NCBI RefSeq assembly: GCF_023074835.1
Contig: NZ_JALLGW010000001.1
Location: 2,976,001 to 3,040,000 of the forward strand
Direction of reading: 5' to 3'
From: Halomarina salina
GTDB taxonomy: Archaea; Halobacteriota; Halobacteria; Halobacteriales; Haloarculaceae
Length of the DNA: 64,000 nucleotides
Position 1 is the stretch's first letter, and each line of letters opens with the position of its first letter. The notes beneath the pieces are model-generated. The model saw only the letters and a program-made list of their open reading frames with translations. It ran no database searches and was not told the DNA's origin. Made by a program: the position numbers and the translations under genes. Below, one piece after another: positions 1 through 8,764 of this stretch.

Positions 1-1
1 G

Positions 2-769
2 GGCGACGTCCACTTCATGACGCCCCTGTTCGACGCCGAGTCGGGCGACCCGCTGGCGATGCTCGACGGGGCGAGCATGAACCCGTTCAAGACCGGTGCG
101 GTCGGTGGCGTCGGAGTGGACGCGCTGGCACGCGACGACGTCGAGACGCTCGCCATCGTCGGCTCCGGGGCGCAGGCCCGCGGCCAGCTCCGCGCCGCGG
201 CGACCGTCCGCGACTTCGCGACCGTCAACGTCTACTCGCCGACGAAGGAACACCGCGAGTCGTTCGCCTCGGAGATGAACGGCGAGGTGGCGGCGAGCGT
301 CGGTGCGGTCGCCTCCTCCGACGCCGCCGTCGAGGGCGCAGACGTGGTCGTCACCGCCACGAACGCCAGCGAACCCGTGTTCGACGGCGACCTCCTCGAA
401 CCCGGCACGCACGTCACTGCGATGGGCCAGTACGACCCGGAGAAGCGCGAACTGGACGCCCAGACGCTCGAACGCGCGACGTACGTCCCGGACCTCCGCG
501 CTCGGGCGACCAGCGACGCCGGCGCGTTCATCCAGGCGATGGACGAGGGGAGGGTCACCGAGGACGACATCCACGGCGACCTGGGCGAGGTGCTCGCGGG
601 CGACGTGCCGGGGCGCCAGTCCGACGACGAGATAACGGTGTTCGACTCGGGCGGCACGGGCATCGAGACGGTCGCGTCGGCGTACATGCTCTACGAGAAG
701 GCGTTCGGCAGCGGCCTCGGCGAGACGTTCGACATCGCGCCCGGCAGCGAGGCGCTGACCGGTCGGTAG
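2..769 (+). CDS. Ornithine cyclodeaminase / alanine dehydrogenase family protein (5' truncated)
   Basis: The reading frame is open from base 2, so the N-terminus lies outside the window; about 255 of the usual 320-330 residues remain. A Rossmann glycine motif GSGAQA lies about 50 residues after the first visible Met, following an FKTGAVGG segment typical of the mu-crystallin/ornithine cyclodeaminase fold. The C-terminal ITVFDSGGTGIETVA stretch matches the family signature near the NAD site. Known members are NAD(P)-dependent cytosolic enzymes: ornithine cyclodeaminases (ornithine to proline plus ammonia) or, in archaea, alanine dehydrogenases. Substrate cannot be told from this fragment. The next gene is on the opposite strand and convergent. 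Confidence 0.85.
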   Translation, partial: GDVHFMTPLFDAESGDPLAMLDGASMNPFKTGAVGGVGVDALARDDVETLAIVGSGAQARGQLRAAATVRDFATVNVYSPTKEHRESFASEMNGEVAASVGAVASSDAAVEGADVVVTATNASEPVFDGDLLEPGTHVTAMGQYDPEKRELDAQTLERATYVPDLRARATSDAGAFIQAMDEGRVTEDDIHGDLGEVLAGDVPGRQSDDEITVFDSGGTGIETVASAYMLYEKAFGSGLGETFDIAPGSEALTGR

Positions 770-841
770 GACGAGGTCCGGTCAGTAGGACGGCGTCTGG
801 TCGGGGAGAGCGCGTTCCAGAGTCGGGTTCTCAGCGTGTTC

Positions 842-1861
842 TCAGAGGTACTCTGCGAGACCCAGTGCGTCGAGCAGCGGTACCCCCGCCACGAGCGCAC
901 CGAGGAGGTAGCCGGCGATAGCGCCACCGTTGAGCAGCGGGAGGCCGGCGTGTGCCCGGCCGCGCATCACGAACCGGACGAGGACGAGGAGGCCGAGGAG
1001 CGTCCCGACCAGCGCGGTCAGCGCCGGGAGCGTGAGGACGGTGTCCTCGACGAGCGGTGCGGTGTCGAGGAAGACGCCCGCGCTCACGACGAGCACCGTC
1101 GGCATCACGGCGTCCCCCAGACCGATGTAGAACGCGTCGCGGTCCTCGGGCGCGGGGCGTTCGCGAGCGCTGGCCTCGCTCTCGGCGGCCGCACCTGTGT
1201 CGCCCGTCGTGTTCTCGCCCGCTGCGGACTTCCCGCCGTCGCCACCGTCGGCCGCCGCCTCGGCCTCGTCGAGGTAGGAGTACGACCAGGTCAGCGGGAC
1301 GACGAGCACGACGGGCACCTTGAGGTCCATCACGCCCGACGCGAGCGAGAGCATGTGCTCGGTGCCGTAGACGCTCACCGCGTCGTAGACGGCGAGCACG
1401 GTCAGCAGGATGAGCGCCGGGAGGAGGCCGAAGCTGATGCCGAACAGCGCCGCCGCGCCCATCCCCATCAGCACGCCGACGGCGTCGATGACGTACCACT
1501 CGGGGTGGACGACCAGCGCCACGGCCAGCACCAACGCGCCGAGCACCGCAGGACCGTTGTACCCCAGCAGCGTGAACGCGGCGGGGAGGACGACCGACAG
1601 TGCGTAGAACGCGAGGAACGTGCTGGAGAAGATGACGAGCGCCCGGATGAGCACGTCGGCGTCGAACTTGAACGCGGCGAGCATGAACGCGGTTGCGACC
1701 AGAATCGCGCCGACGTAGACGATGCTGTTCGTCGGGTCGGAGGGGTTCTCGACGGTCTGGTACCCGGCGTCGACGAACGGGTTGGCGAGGAGGAGCGCCC
1801 CGAGTTGGACCACGAGGAACAGCGCGAGCGTCGCACCGGCGGCGACGAGGGACCGTCTCAT
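842..1861 (-). CDS. Presenilin-like (A22) intramembrane aspartyl protease
   Basis: A 339-residue polytopic membrane protein with about nine hydrophobic segments. It carries the two aspartate motifs of presenilin/signal-peptide-peptidase homologues: YD at residues 159-160 in one helix and GLGD at 247-250 in a later helix. The usual PALP loop is represented by LPLLNGG at about 307-313, the form I associate with haloarchaeal members. The two catalytic helices are separated by an acidic, alanine-rich loop (about 198-242). Known relatives cut transmembrane segments inside the membrane; the substrate here is unknown. The ATG at 1861 precedes a hydrophobic first helix, so no further signal is needed. 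It stands alone, convergent with the gene to its left. Confidence 0.85.
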   Translation of the reverse strand: MRRSLVAAGATLALFLVVQLGALLLANPFVDAGYQTVENPSDPTNSIVYVGAILVATAFMLAAFKFDADVLIRALVIFSSTFLAFYALSVVLPAAFTLLGYNGPAVLGALVLAVALVVHPEWYVIDAVGVLMGMGAAALFGISFGLLPALILLTVLAVYDAVSVYGTEHMLSLASGVMDLKVPVVLVVPLTWSYSYLDEAEAAADGGDGGKSAAGENTTGDTGAAAESEASARERPAPEDRDAFYIGLGDAVMPTVLVVSAGVFLDTAPLVEDTVLTLPALTALVGTLLGLLVLVRFVMRGRAHAGLPLLNGGAIAGYLLGALVAGVPLLDALGLAEYL

Positions 1862-1897
1862 GGTCGGGAGTTCGCACCCGGACGCTTGGGCGTTGCG

Positions 1898-2512
1898 TTA
1901 TCGCGTCTCGGAGACGGTCACGTCACAGGCCAGCGCCGTCGAGAAGGTGCGATGCTCGGCGGTCGTCTCCCGCATCGCGACGCCAACGCTCCAGTGGTTA
2001 CAGTCGAACTGGTCGCTCGGGATGGAGACGGTGTGCTCGACATCGCCGAGCCGTATCTCGACCGTGTAGTCGGCTGCACTGTGGAACTGTACCGTGAGGA
2101 AACCACCCTCGGGCACCTCGTGGCTCGCCGCGAGGAGTTCGGTGTCGCCGACCCCGAGCACGAGGCGACCGTCACGAGCAGCCGCCCCGTTCCAGACCCG
2201 GAGGCTGTTGTCGTACTCCCCGTCCCCGACGGCGTACCCCTCGACGAGCGGTCCAGCGTCGGTCTCGGGGAGCGCCGAGAGACCGTGAGTGGTGTTATCC
2301 GACAGGTAAGGTCGTTCGCGGACTGTCGGCGGTGCGTCGAGGGTCGGAGAGGCGTCGGTCGTCGGTGCTGACGTGGTCGGTCCGGGTGTCTCCGAGGCCG
2401 ACGTGCCACCTTCGGTCGACTCGGAGGACTGGCCGTCGGTGGAGAGACAGCCGGCGACCGACGCGACGAGCAGAGTAACGGAACGACGGAGGACGTGACG
2501 ACGGGAGGGCAT
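1898..2512 (-). CDS. Tat-type lipoprotein of unknown function
   Basis: 204 residues. The N-terminus has a twin-arginine pattern (SRRHVL, residues 3-8), a short hydrophobic core and a lipobox ending in Cys22 (SVAGC), so it should be exported folded and lipid-anchored outside the cell. A low-complexity Ser/Thr/Pro-rich linker follows (about 23-65), as usual in haloarchaeal lipoproteins. The rest (about 70-204) looks like a beta-rich domain with two late cysteines. I do not recognise this domain. The gene is separated from the presenilin-like gene downstream by 36 bp and may be co-transcribed with it. Confidence 0.75.
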   Translation of the reverse strand: MPSRRHVLRRSVTLLVASVAGCLSTDGQSSESTEGGTSASETPGPTTSAPTTDASPTLDAPPTVRERPYLSDNTTHGLSALPETDAGPLVEGYAVGDGEYDNSLRVWNGAAARDGRLVLGVGDTELLAASHEVPEGGFLTVQFHSAADYTVEIRLGDVEHTVSIPSDQFDCNHWSVGVAMRETTAEHRTFSTALACDVTVSETR

Positions 2513-2552
2513 CGTTCCGACTCGGACGACCGATGATAAGTGCTTTCTCCTC

Positions 2553-2780
2553 TCAGCGAGCGTACAGGACGTTCCCGAGGAGAGTCGGGAGACGGACGCC
2601 GCTGTCCGGCGTAACGGCGAGGTAGGGCCGCGAAACGGGGCCGAACACGTCGACGACTCGGCCGACGTCGTCCAGGTTCTCGTCGAGGACCATCGTCCCG
2701 ATGTCGGCGTAGTCGTCGTCGGGCGTGCGAACGACGGCGAGTCCCTGCGCGGTCCGGACCACCTCGCCGACGCGCCTCAT
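2553..2780 (-). CDS. gar1: H/ACA RNP component Gar1
   Basis: 75 residues, the usual size for archaeal Gar1, a six-stranded beta-barrel protein that joins Cbf5 in the H/ACA pseudouridylation complex. The features seen are the start [13 protein letters not shown], the central [23 protein letters not shown] stretch (fold core and Cbf5-facing loop), and the final RPYLAV...GNVLYAR strand. It overlaps the end of srp19 by four bases (2777-2780), so the two are co-translated; the srp19-gar1 pairing is common in haloarchaea. Cytoplasmic, housekeeping. Confidence 0.9.
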   Translation of the reverse strand: MRRVGEVVRTAQGLAVVRTPDDDYADIGTMVLDENLDDVGRVVDVFGPVSRPYLAVTPDSGVRLPTLLGNVLYAR

Positions 2781-3055
2781 GTGCGTAGCGCCCCGACGTA
2801 GGCGGCCACGGCCTGCAGGAGGTCGGACTTCCCCGCGTCGTCGGCGTTCTGGACCAGCACCCGGCCGCGCGTCTCGTACTCGCGCGGGTAGCGCTTCTCG
2901 CGTTCGACTACGGCGTCGTAGCCGACCTGCTGGACGGCCTTCGCTATCTCCTCGACGGTCGGGTCCGGGACCGCGAGGTCCAGCGAGACCCGGCGACCCT
3001 CCGCGCGCGACAGATTGGCGTCGAGCGCGGCGGGCCAGATGACGTTCTCGACCAT
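2777..3055 (-). CDS. srp19: Signal recognition particle protein SRP19
   Basis: 92 residues. SRP19 binds the 7S RNA and prepares it for SRP54. The family features are the N-terminal [18 protein letters not shown] segment (RNA-contacting loop), the central [10 protein letters not shown] helix and the [15 protein letters not shown] strand carrying RNA-binding basic residues. The start at 3055 has no good alternative. It is first of a two-gene unit with gar1 (ATGA overlap). The 7S RNA gene itself was looked for in the window and not found. Confidence 0.93.
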   Translation of the reverse strand: MVENVIWPAALDANLSRAEGRRVSLDLAVPDPTVEEIAKAVQQVGYDAVVEREKRYPREYETRGRVLVQNADDAGKSDLLQAVAAYVGALRT

Positions 3056-3165
3056 GTCTCTACGTTCTCCTCGGGCGACGCAACTAGCTTTCGGGACACG
3101 CCGACCGCTTCTCGGCGGGTCGGTGGGACGGGAAGCGAGGAACGAGGGGTGAGCGCCGAGCGCAG

Positions 3166-4356
3166 TCAGTCGCGTCTGGCCAGCAGGGCCGCGGCGACGC
3201 TCGCGACGAGCGCTCCGACGACGCCGAAGCCGGGACCGCTCCCGGAGGAGGTGGTGGTCGCTCCGTCGCCGGTGGTGGTAGTCGCACCTTCCGTCGGCGT
3301 CTCGACTGCGGTGGCCGTCGTCGCTCCGCCGTCACTCGGGGTCGCAGTAGTGCCAGTCGTACCGTTCGCTGTCGGGGTCGCCGTCCCGTTCTCGAACGCG
3401 TCGGGGTGGAGTGCCATCGCTATCTTCCGCATCGGCATCACGACCCGTGGAGCGGCCTGGTTCATGTAGTTCGCGTTCAGCGTGAGCGTCTGGTTCTCCC
3501 GGAGGGCGGTGGTGCTCGTGTACGGTTCGGCCGTCGGGAGCGGCGCGTCGCTCGGGTGGAGGAGCCACTCGGGGTCGCTGTCGGCGACGACCTCCTCGTT
3601 CACGACCTCGTAGGAGTCGATGCCGGCGTTCGCGGCGACGTTGTCGCCGCCGGCCGTCTCGATGATCTCGTGGATGAACGTCTGACTCCCCGCGGTGTAG
3701 TTGTAGAAGTAGTAGAGCGTCCGCGGTCGGTCACGGTCCTCGACGGCCGAGCGAATCTCCTCGACGGCCGAGCGCGTCTCCTCCACGACGGCCGTCGCCT
3801 CCTCGCAGTTGCCGACCATCTGCCCGTAGCGGTCGGTCTTCTCGTAGATGCTCTCGATGGACTTGTCGGCCCCGCTCTTGTAGACGGTCAGCCCGGCGTT
3901 CCTGAGCTGTTCGACCGTCTCGTTGCCGATGGAACTCGGCGCGAGGACGAGGTCCGGTTCGAGCGCGACGACCTGTTCGACGTTCACGCCCGCGCCGTCC
4001 TCGGTCAGCACGTCGGTCTTCGCGTCCGAGCCGTTCAGGTAGGACGTGTAGGAGCGGACGGGCATCCCGACGACCCGCTCTTGGGCTCCGACCTCCCAGA
4101 GGATCTGGGCGGTGCTGGCCTGGAGCGCGACGATACGGTCCGGGCGCTGTTCGACGGTGACCTCGGTCCCGGTACCGTCGGTCAGCGTGGCCGGGAACGA
4201 ACACTGCGCCTGTACGGACGATTCGACCTGTGCGGGCGAGACTGCCGCGTCGTCCGTCGCTGTCGGGCCGGTCGAGACGGCCGCCGCGGGGACGGCACCG
4301 ACCAGCAGTCCGACGAGCACGGCGACGACGAGTACTGTGTGTCGTGGCTGTCGCAT
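3166..4356 (-). CDS. btuF: Corrinoid-binding protein BtuF with PGF-CTERM anchor
   Basis: 396 residues. An N-terminal signal peptide (about 1-26) leads into a substrate-binding fold of the BtuF/FecB type: [20 protein letters not shown] start, then two lobes joined by a long helix. A Thr/Ala-rich linker follows at about 330-370. The C-terminus has PGF at 375-377, a hydrophobic helix and an Arg-Arg-Asp end, i.e. a PGF-CTERM sorting signal for archaeosortase A. The protein should therefore capture vitamin B12 or precursors outside the membrane while lipid-anchored. It is transcribed away from btuC-btuD from a shared 59-bp region; the nearby cobalamin operon supports corrinoid over iron-siderophore as ligand. 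Confidence 0.87.
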   Translation of the reverse strand: MRQPRHTVLVVAVLVGLLVGAVPAAAVSTGPTATDDAAVSPAQVESSVQAQCSFPATLTDGTGTEVTVEQRPDRIVALQASTAQILWEVGAQERVVGMPVRSYTSYLNGSDAKTDVLTEDGAGVNVEQVVALEPDLVLAPSSIGNETVEQLRNAGLTVYKSGADKSIESIYEKTDRYGQMVGNCEEATAVVEETRSAVEEIRSAVEDRDRPRTLYYFYNYTAGSQTFIHEIIETAGGDNVAANAGIDSYEVVNEEVVADSDPEWLLHPSDAPLPTAEPYTSTTALRENQTLTLNANYMNQAAPRVVMPMRKIAMALHPDAFENGTATPTANGTTGTTATPSDGGATTATAVETPTEGATTTTGDGATTTSSGSGPGFGVVGALVASVAAALLARRD

Positions 4357-4415
4357 CGACTCTCCCTGCGAACGTATGCAACAAGTATTTACCTAATCCA
4401 ACTGCGCTTGTGTAT
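4357..4415. promoter_or_regulatory. Shared divergent promoter of btuF and btuCD
   Basis: Only 59 bp separate the two start codons. A single AT-rich box (GTATTTACC, about 4385-4393) lies about 26 bases before the btuC ATG and about 31 bases before the btuF ATG on the other strand. It reads acceptably as a TATA element in both directions. Both transcripts would then be leaderless or nearly so. This is inference from spacing; no regulator site was recognised. Confidence 0.5.
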
Positions 4416-5552
4416 ATGCAGTCGTGGGGGCGACTCGGCGCGTGGCTGGTCGGACTAGCCGCGCTGCTGGCGGTCACGTGCGTCGTCAGCGTCGCGTACG
4501 GGACCGTCTCGCTCACCCCCGTCGTCGTCGCCAAGGCGCTGCTGAACGCGTTCGCGATTCCCACGGGACTCGACGTCCAGACCGCTCGCGTCGGCGTCCC
4601 CGTCGTCGGACAGCTACCGTGGCTCACCGCCGGGCTGACGTACACCCACCCGTTCGACTTCGCCGTGCCCGAGAGCGCGCAGGTCATCGTCGTCCGGTTG
4701 CGCGCACCGCGGGTGGCGCTGGCCGCCGTCGTCGGGTTCGCGCTGGCGAGCGCCGGGACGGTGATGCAGGGGTTCTTCCGCAACCCGATGGCCGACCCCT
4801 CCATCGTCGGCGTCTCGACGGGCGCTGCCGTCGGCGCTGTCGGAGCCATCGTCTTCCCCGGCGTGGTCGCCGCGATTCCGTTGCTGGGGCTCCTCCCGTT
4901 CGTCGGCCCCCTCCAGACGTTCGCGTTCGTCAGTGCGCTCGTGACGGCGTTCACCGTCTACCTCATCGCGACCGAGGGCGGCCGGACGCCCGTCGCGACG
5001 CTCCTGCTGGCCGGAGTCGCGGTCCAGACGCTGCTCGGTGCGGTCGTCTCCTACCTCCTCCTCCACTCGGGGGAGAGCGTCGGCCAGGCGCTGTACTGGC
5101 TCATGGGCCACCTCTCGAACGCCTCGTGGGCCGACGTCGTGGTCACGCTCCCGCTGGCACTCGTCGGGTTCGCGGTCCTCGCCGCGTACGCACGCGACCT
5201 CAACGTACTCCTGATGGGAGAGGAAGACGCCCACGCCCTCGGGGTCGAGGTCGAACGGACCAAGCGAATCCTGCTGGCGGTGTCGAGTCTCGTCACGGCC
5301 GCCGCCGTCAGCGTCGCGGGCGTCATCGGCTTCGTCGGCCTCGTCGTCCCGCACGTGATGCGCCTGCTGGTCGGCCCGGACCACCGCGTCCTCCTGCCGA
5401 CGAGCGCCCTCGCTGGCGGCGTGTTCCTCGTCGTCACCGACGCGGTGGCGCGGTCGGGCGCGGCCGAGATGCCTGTCGGCATCGTCACTGCCGCGGTCGG
5501 CGCGCCGTTCTTCCTCTACCTGCTCCGCAGTCGGGAGGTGCGTGCGCTGTGA
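4416..5552 (+). CDS. btuC: Corrinoid ABC transporter permease BtuC
   Basis: 378 residues from the ATG at 4416; longer in-frame extensions would read into the btuF gene and lack a promoter. It is a FecCD/BtuC-type permease with nine to ten membrane helices. Typical family segments are [19 protein letters not shown] near residue 90-110, [21 protein letters not shown], and the late [15 protein letters not shown] motif, the coupling region that contacts the ATPase. A longer than usual first periplasmic loop (about 40-85) is haloarchaeal in style. It overlaps btuD by four bases (GTGA). It moves corrinoids delivered by BtuF across the membrane. Confidence 0.9.
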   Translation: MQSWGRLGAWLVGLAALLAVTCVVSVAYGTVSLTPVVVAKALLNAFAIPTGLDVQTARVGVPVVGQLPWLTAGLTYTHPFDFAVPESAQVIVVRLRAPRVALAAVVGFALASAGTVMQGFFRNPMADPSIVGVSTGAAVGAVGAIVFPGVVAAIPLLGLLPFVGPLQTFAFVSALVTAFTVYLIATEGGRTPVATLLLAGVAVQTLLGAVVSYLLLHSGESVGQALYWLMGHLSNASWADVVVTLPLALVGFAVLAAYARDLNVLLMGEEDAHALGVEVERTKRILLAVSSLVTAAAVSVAGVIGFVGLVVPHVMRLLVGPDHRVLLPTSALAGGVFLVVTDAVARSGAAEMPVGIVTAAVGAPFFLYLLRSREVRAL

Positions 5553-6475
5553 TTCGCGGCGAGGGCGTGACGGTGACGCTCGGCGGCCAGACCGTCCTCG
5601 ACGACGTCTCGTTCGACGTCGAGGAGGGGACGTTCGTGGCCGTCTGTGGGCCGAACGGTGCGGGGAAGACGACGCTCCTGCGGACGGTCAACGGCGTCCT
5701 GCCCCCCGACTCGGGCCGTGTCCTCGTCGACGGCGAGGAGGTGGCCGCGCAGTCACCGAAGCGACTCGCCCGTCGTGTCGCGACGGTCCCACAGGACACG
5801 AGCCTCGCGTTCGAGTTCCCCGTCCGCGAGGTGGTGGCGATGGGACGGACCGCCCACCGCGGTCGGTTCGAACGGACGACGGCCGAGGACCGCGACGCCG
5901 TCGACCGGGCGCTGGAACGCGCCCAGGTCGCAACCCTCGCCGACCGGTCGGTCGGGGCCGTCAGCGGCGGCGAGCGCCAGCGCGTGTTGCTCGCCCGAGC
6001 GCTCGCCCAGGAGACGCCCGTGCTCGTCCTCGACGAACCGACCGCCAGTCTCGACATCAACCACCAGGTCCGGACGCTGTCGCTCGTCCGCTCGCTCGTC
6101 GACGAGGGGAAGACGGCGCTGGCGGCAATCCACGACCTGGACCTCGCGGCGCGGTTCTGCGACGAACTGCTCCTCGTCGCCGACGGTCGAGTACTGGCGA
6201 GTGGCCCCCCGGCCGAGGTGCTCACCGAGTCGGTCGTCGAACGCGCCTTCGGCGCCCACGCCGCGGTCCGGACCAACCCCGTGACGGGGACGCCGGCCGT
6301 GACCGCACTCGACGACGTCGAGGAGCGACCGTCCGGACCACACCCCAGCGGACGACCCGCCGAGGAGCGGTCGGACGAGCTACCCGTCGAGGAACCGTCC
6401 CACGACAGCTCAGACGACGAGGAACGCCGGAGGGAAGCGCTGACTCCCGACCGTCGCCCCGATGACGACGACTGA
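5549..6475 (+). CDS. btuD: Corrinoid ABC transporter ATP-binding protein BtuD
   Basis: 308 residues starting at a GTG that overlaps the btuC stop (GTGA), which fixes the start. All ABC motifs are present: Walker A GPNGAGKT (34-41), Q-loop at about 82, signature VSGGERQ (138-144), Walker B LVLDEP (159-164) and the switch histidine in AAIHDLDLA. Residues from about 245 on form an acidic, Pro/Ser/Glu-rich tail with no fold signal, longer than in bacterial BtuD and typical of halophilic adaptation. It powers import with BtuC and BtuF. Confidence 0.9.
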   Translation: MIRGEGVTVTLGGQTVLDDVSFDVEEGTFVAVCGPNGAGKTTLLRTVNGVLPPDSGRVLVDGEEVAAQSPKRLARRVATVPQDTSLAFEFPVREVVAMGRTAHRGRFERTTAEDRDAVDRALERAQVATLADRSVGAVSGGERQRVLLARALAQETPVLVLDEPTASLDINHQVRTLSLVRSLVDEGKTALAAIHDLDLAARFCDELLLVADGRVLASGPPAEVLTESVVERAFGAHAAVRTNPVTGTPAVTALDDVEERPSGPHPSGRPAEERSDELPVEEPSHDSSDDEERRREALTPDRRPDDDD

Positions 6476-6557
6476 CTCGGCTCGACCCGCCTCGACACTC
6501 TCGCCCGAGGGTTACACTCCATAGACAGAGTTATTTCTTTTACTGTATGTATCCAAA

Positions 6558-6582
6558 AGTTAGATGTAGTGGGAGACTAACT
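6558..6582. promoter_or_regulatory. Inverted repeat before the CAP-domain gene
   Basis: Arms AGTTAG (6558-6563) and CTAACT (6577-6582) flank a 13-base spacer and end 7 bases before the ATG at 6590. The surrounding 50 bases are AT-rich and hold the probable promoter of the CAP-domain gene (6520-6560). It could be an operator or an mRNA hairpin covering the start. Arms of six bases may also arise by chance. Confidence 0.3.
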
Positions 6583-6589
6583 CGCCCGC

Positions 6590-7309
6590 ATGGCAAACAA
6601 GCTCCTCATCCTGGTGTTCGGAGCCGTCATCGTGACGTCGCTCGTCGTCGGTGGGCTGCTCGGAATGCAGTTCGCCGGTGGCGGCGGGGACGAGGTCCCC
6701 GCGACGGCGACGCCTGCACAGAAGACGGCGGCGCAGGCCGCCACGACGACGGGCAGTTCGGCACAGTCGACCGAGTCGACTACCGACGGGTCGACCGACG
6801 AGACGGCGACGTCGGAACCGACGGCGACTCCAGAACCCACGTTCTCACCCGAGTCGGTGAACGGGTCGGCCGTCGAGCAGCACCTCCGCGTCCTCGTCAA
6901 CGAGAAGGTCCGCAACGGGAGCCAGCCGCTCGACTCCGAAGCGACGCTCGAGGAGATGGCCCAGTTCCACACCGACAACATGCTCCAGCAGGGCTACAGC
7001 TCCCACGTCGCCGGTGGCTACTCGACGCGCATGCGATACGAGGAGTTCGACCGCTACTCCCACTGCCGGGTCCCCAGCGACTCCAACGCTGGCATCCGCG
7101 ACGGCGAGGAACTGGAGGTCGTCGGCCGAATCTCCCTCGACTGGCAGGAGGACCCGACCGACCAGGAGATAGCGCGACAGCTCCTCGACGACCTGCGGAG
7201 TGAGGAGAAGCAGATGCAGAAGCTCGGCCTCACGAACGCCGAGACCGCCGGCGTCGGTATCAGCGTCTCCGACGAGGCACGCGTCTACGTCACCGTCGAC
7301 CTCTGCTGA
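6590..7309 (+). CDS. Membrane-anchored CAP (SCP/PR-1-like) domain protein
   Basis: 239 residues. One hydrophobic helix at about 4-24, then a Thr/Ser/Ala-rich linker (about 35-85), so the rest should sit outside the cell, tethered. From about 88 on it matches the CAP fold: a first helix with LRVLVNEKVR, then LEEMAQFHTDNM and SSHVAGG, which supply the two conserved CAP histidines, and a final VYVTVDLC strand in the place of the family's terminal strand. Known CAP proteins include sterol-binding and stress proteins; no enzyme function is assured. It stands alone between btuD and a convergent gene. Confidence 0.78.
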   Translation: MANKLLILVFGAVIVTSLVVGGLLGMQFAGGGGDEVPATATPAQKTAAQAATTTGSSAQSTESTTDGSTDETATSEPTATPEPTFSPESVNGSAVEQHLRVLVNEKVRNGSQPLDSEATLEEMAQFHTDNMLQQGYSSHVAGGYSTRMRYEEFDRYSHCRVPSDSNAGIRDGEELEVVGRISLDWQEDPTDQEIARQLLDDLRSEEKQMQKLGLTNAETAGVGISVSDEARVYVTVDLC

Positions 7310-7326
7310 CCACGACGATTCTCTTC

Positions 7327-7815
7327 TCAGCGCTCGTCGAGCGCGAACCGCACGACTGCGAACGGTCTCTCTCGCTGTTCCCGACCGCCCGACTCCGAGC
7401 GGGTACCGTCCTCGACGGCGAGCGCTCGCGCGAGCAGTCGGTGGCGCTCGACGTATCCCGCCAGGAGGTCCGCACGCTCTTCGCCGACGACGACTTCCCC
7501 GGTCGCGGAGCGTTCCTCCCCACGGTGCCACAGGAGACAGTCTCGGCGCTCCAGGAAGTTCCGCCACCAGGTGGTCTCTCGTTTCGGCGTCACGGCGACG
7601 AGCGCACCGTCTCGACGGTGGTAGGCCACCGGGAACGTGTGCCGGCGGTCGCTCCGACGGCCGACGTACGAGACGAGGACGAGCCAGCGACTCGCGAGCC
7701 AGTGGAGGCGCGACCGCAGGACCGACCGCAACAGCGGGTTCGCGAACCGCTCCTCCAGCGCCCGCTGTACCGACGAGACACGATTCGCCGCTCCCGAGTC
7801 GTGCGAGTCACCCAT
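7327..7815 (-). CDS. DUF385-like (deazaflavin-dependent nitroreductase fold) protein
   Basis: 162 residues with no signal or membrane segment. The segment LASRWLVLVSYVGRRSDRRHTFPVAYHRRDGALVAVTP resembles the split-barrel start of F420-dependent nitroreductase (Ddn/DUF385) proteins, where a TGRKSG-like turn contacts the cofactor. Here that turn is GRRSDR, and the following WWRNF stretch fits the family's conserved tryptophan region. F420 is made by haloarchaea, so an F420 or flavin-linked role is plausible, but no catalytic assignment can be made. The 3' end faces the CAP gene; upstream lies a minus-strand membrane protein gene with 75 bp between. Confidence 0.6.
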   Translation of the reverse strand: MGDSHDSGAANRVSSVQRALEERFANPLLRSVLRSRLHWLASRWLVLVSYVGRRSDRRHTFPVAYHRRDGALVAVTPKRETTWWRNFLERRDCLLWHRGEERSATGEVVVGEERADLLAGYVERHRLLARALAVEDGTRSESGGREQRERPFAVVRFALDER

Positions 7816-7890
7816 CTCGTCCGACAGCGACGACGCGACCCCTGAAGAAGAGCACCCTCGTCCGCTCGACGACTCACCTCCTCCCGTCGC

Positions 7891-8439
7891 TCACTTCGGG
7901 CGGGCGTACAGTTCCCGCGCCCGGTCCTGCGCGGCGTCGAGGTAGACGAGCGTTCCGGGCGGTTGCCACGCCAGCCACGTCGCGCCGACGAGGTCCCCGG
8001 CCGCACACGCGGTGTTGACCAGCGCCACGAACGTACAGACCGCGAGTGCGAGCGGATGAGAGACCACCAGCGTCGCCGCCAACGCCCCGCCGCTGATGAG
8101 CACGGTAGGTGCGAGCAGGACGGCGACGTTCTGGCCCCGACGGACGTGCTGTCGGAGCGGTGCTGCGTGCGGCGTCGGGAAGCCCCAGTGAATCGTGGGC
8201 GTGAGCCCCAGTAGGCGACCGGTGGCGTAGTGGACGATCTCGTGGGCCATCAACACCGGGAGGACGGTGAGGATGACGACGACACCGTGAGCGAGCGAGA
8301 GCGCCCCGACGAGCGAGTCGACCTCCAGCAGCGTCCAGAGCGCGACGGCGATGGCGAGGGCGACGAAGTCCACGGCCGCCCCACCGATGGGGTATCGTCG
8401 ATACGGTTCGTAGCCACCGGGCGAGTCCACGTCGTCCAT
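7891..8439 (-). CDS. DUF3267-type membrane metalloprotease-like protein
   Basis: 182 residues from the ATG at 8439 (MDDVDSPGGY). Upstream in-frame codons encode an arginine-rich, unconvincing extension, so the shorter start is preferred. About four to five membrane helices. A zinc-protease motif HEIVH lies at 66-70 inside a hydrophobic helix, followed by a second histidine-containing turn (HWGFPTPHAA, about 84-93). This layout matches DUF3267 and M50-like membrane proteins of haloarchaea. A site-2-protease-like role is possible, but the second-helix Asp motif of true S2P was not identified. Confidence 0.68.
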   Translation of the reverse strand: MDDVDSPGGYEPYRRYPIGGAAVDFVALAIAVALWTLLEVDSLVGALSLAHGVVVILTVLPVLMAHEIVHYATGRLLGLTPTIHWGFPTPHAAPLRQHVRRGQNVAVLLAPTVLISGGALAATLVVSHPLALAVCTFVALVNTACAAGDLVGATWLAWQPPGTLVYLDAAQDRARELYARPK

Positions 8440-8764
8440 TCGAGCGAAGCGCAGGACCTGTCCCGGAAGAACGTTTTGGGTACGATGAGAGCCATCGACC
8501 GCTCGTGGGTGTCTCTCGTCGTCTCGTGGACCGCGAAACCAGGGGGTTGTCGTTCGATAGGCTGCAGAAGAACCCTCGCGACGTGGTCCCGGATGTCGGC
8601 CGGTGACCCCCTGCCACCGGCGACTCCGAATGCAACGTGTGGCGAGCGGACGTGTGTGGCACGGCCCCCTCGCCTGATTCGTCCAACGAGAGCCAACGGT
8701 ATTGTTATCGGGTGACTGAACCACGGAAGTCACTGGATACTCCCTCTCACACTATCCGTTCCAG
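8440..8764. other. Intergenic region without a gene
   Basis: About 325 bases between the DUF3267-type gene and the end of cbiP. The side next to 8439 holds an AT-rich AACGTTTTGGG stretch (about 8471-8481) that may be the TATA region of the membrane-protein gene. Possible reading frames here are arginine-rich and look like chance. No RNA gene or repeat was seen. Confidence 0.5.

Noticed and set aside
836-2371. Long plus-strand open frame across the presenilin-like and lipoprotein genes
   Set aside because: Antisense shadow with extreme Arg/Glu composition and no family signature.
4357-4415. Cobalamin riboswitch at btu or cob promoters
   Set aside because: Leaders are absent or too short and no B12-box-like sequence was seen; archaea rarely use this riboswitch.
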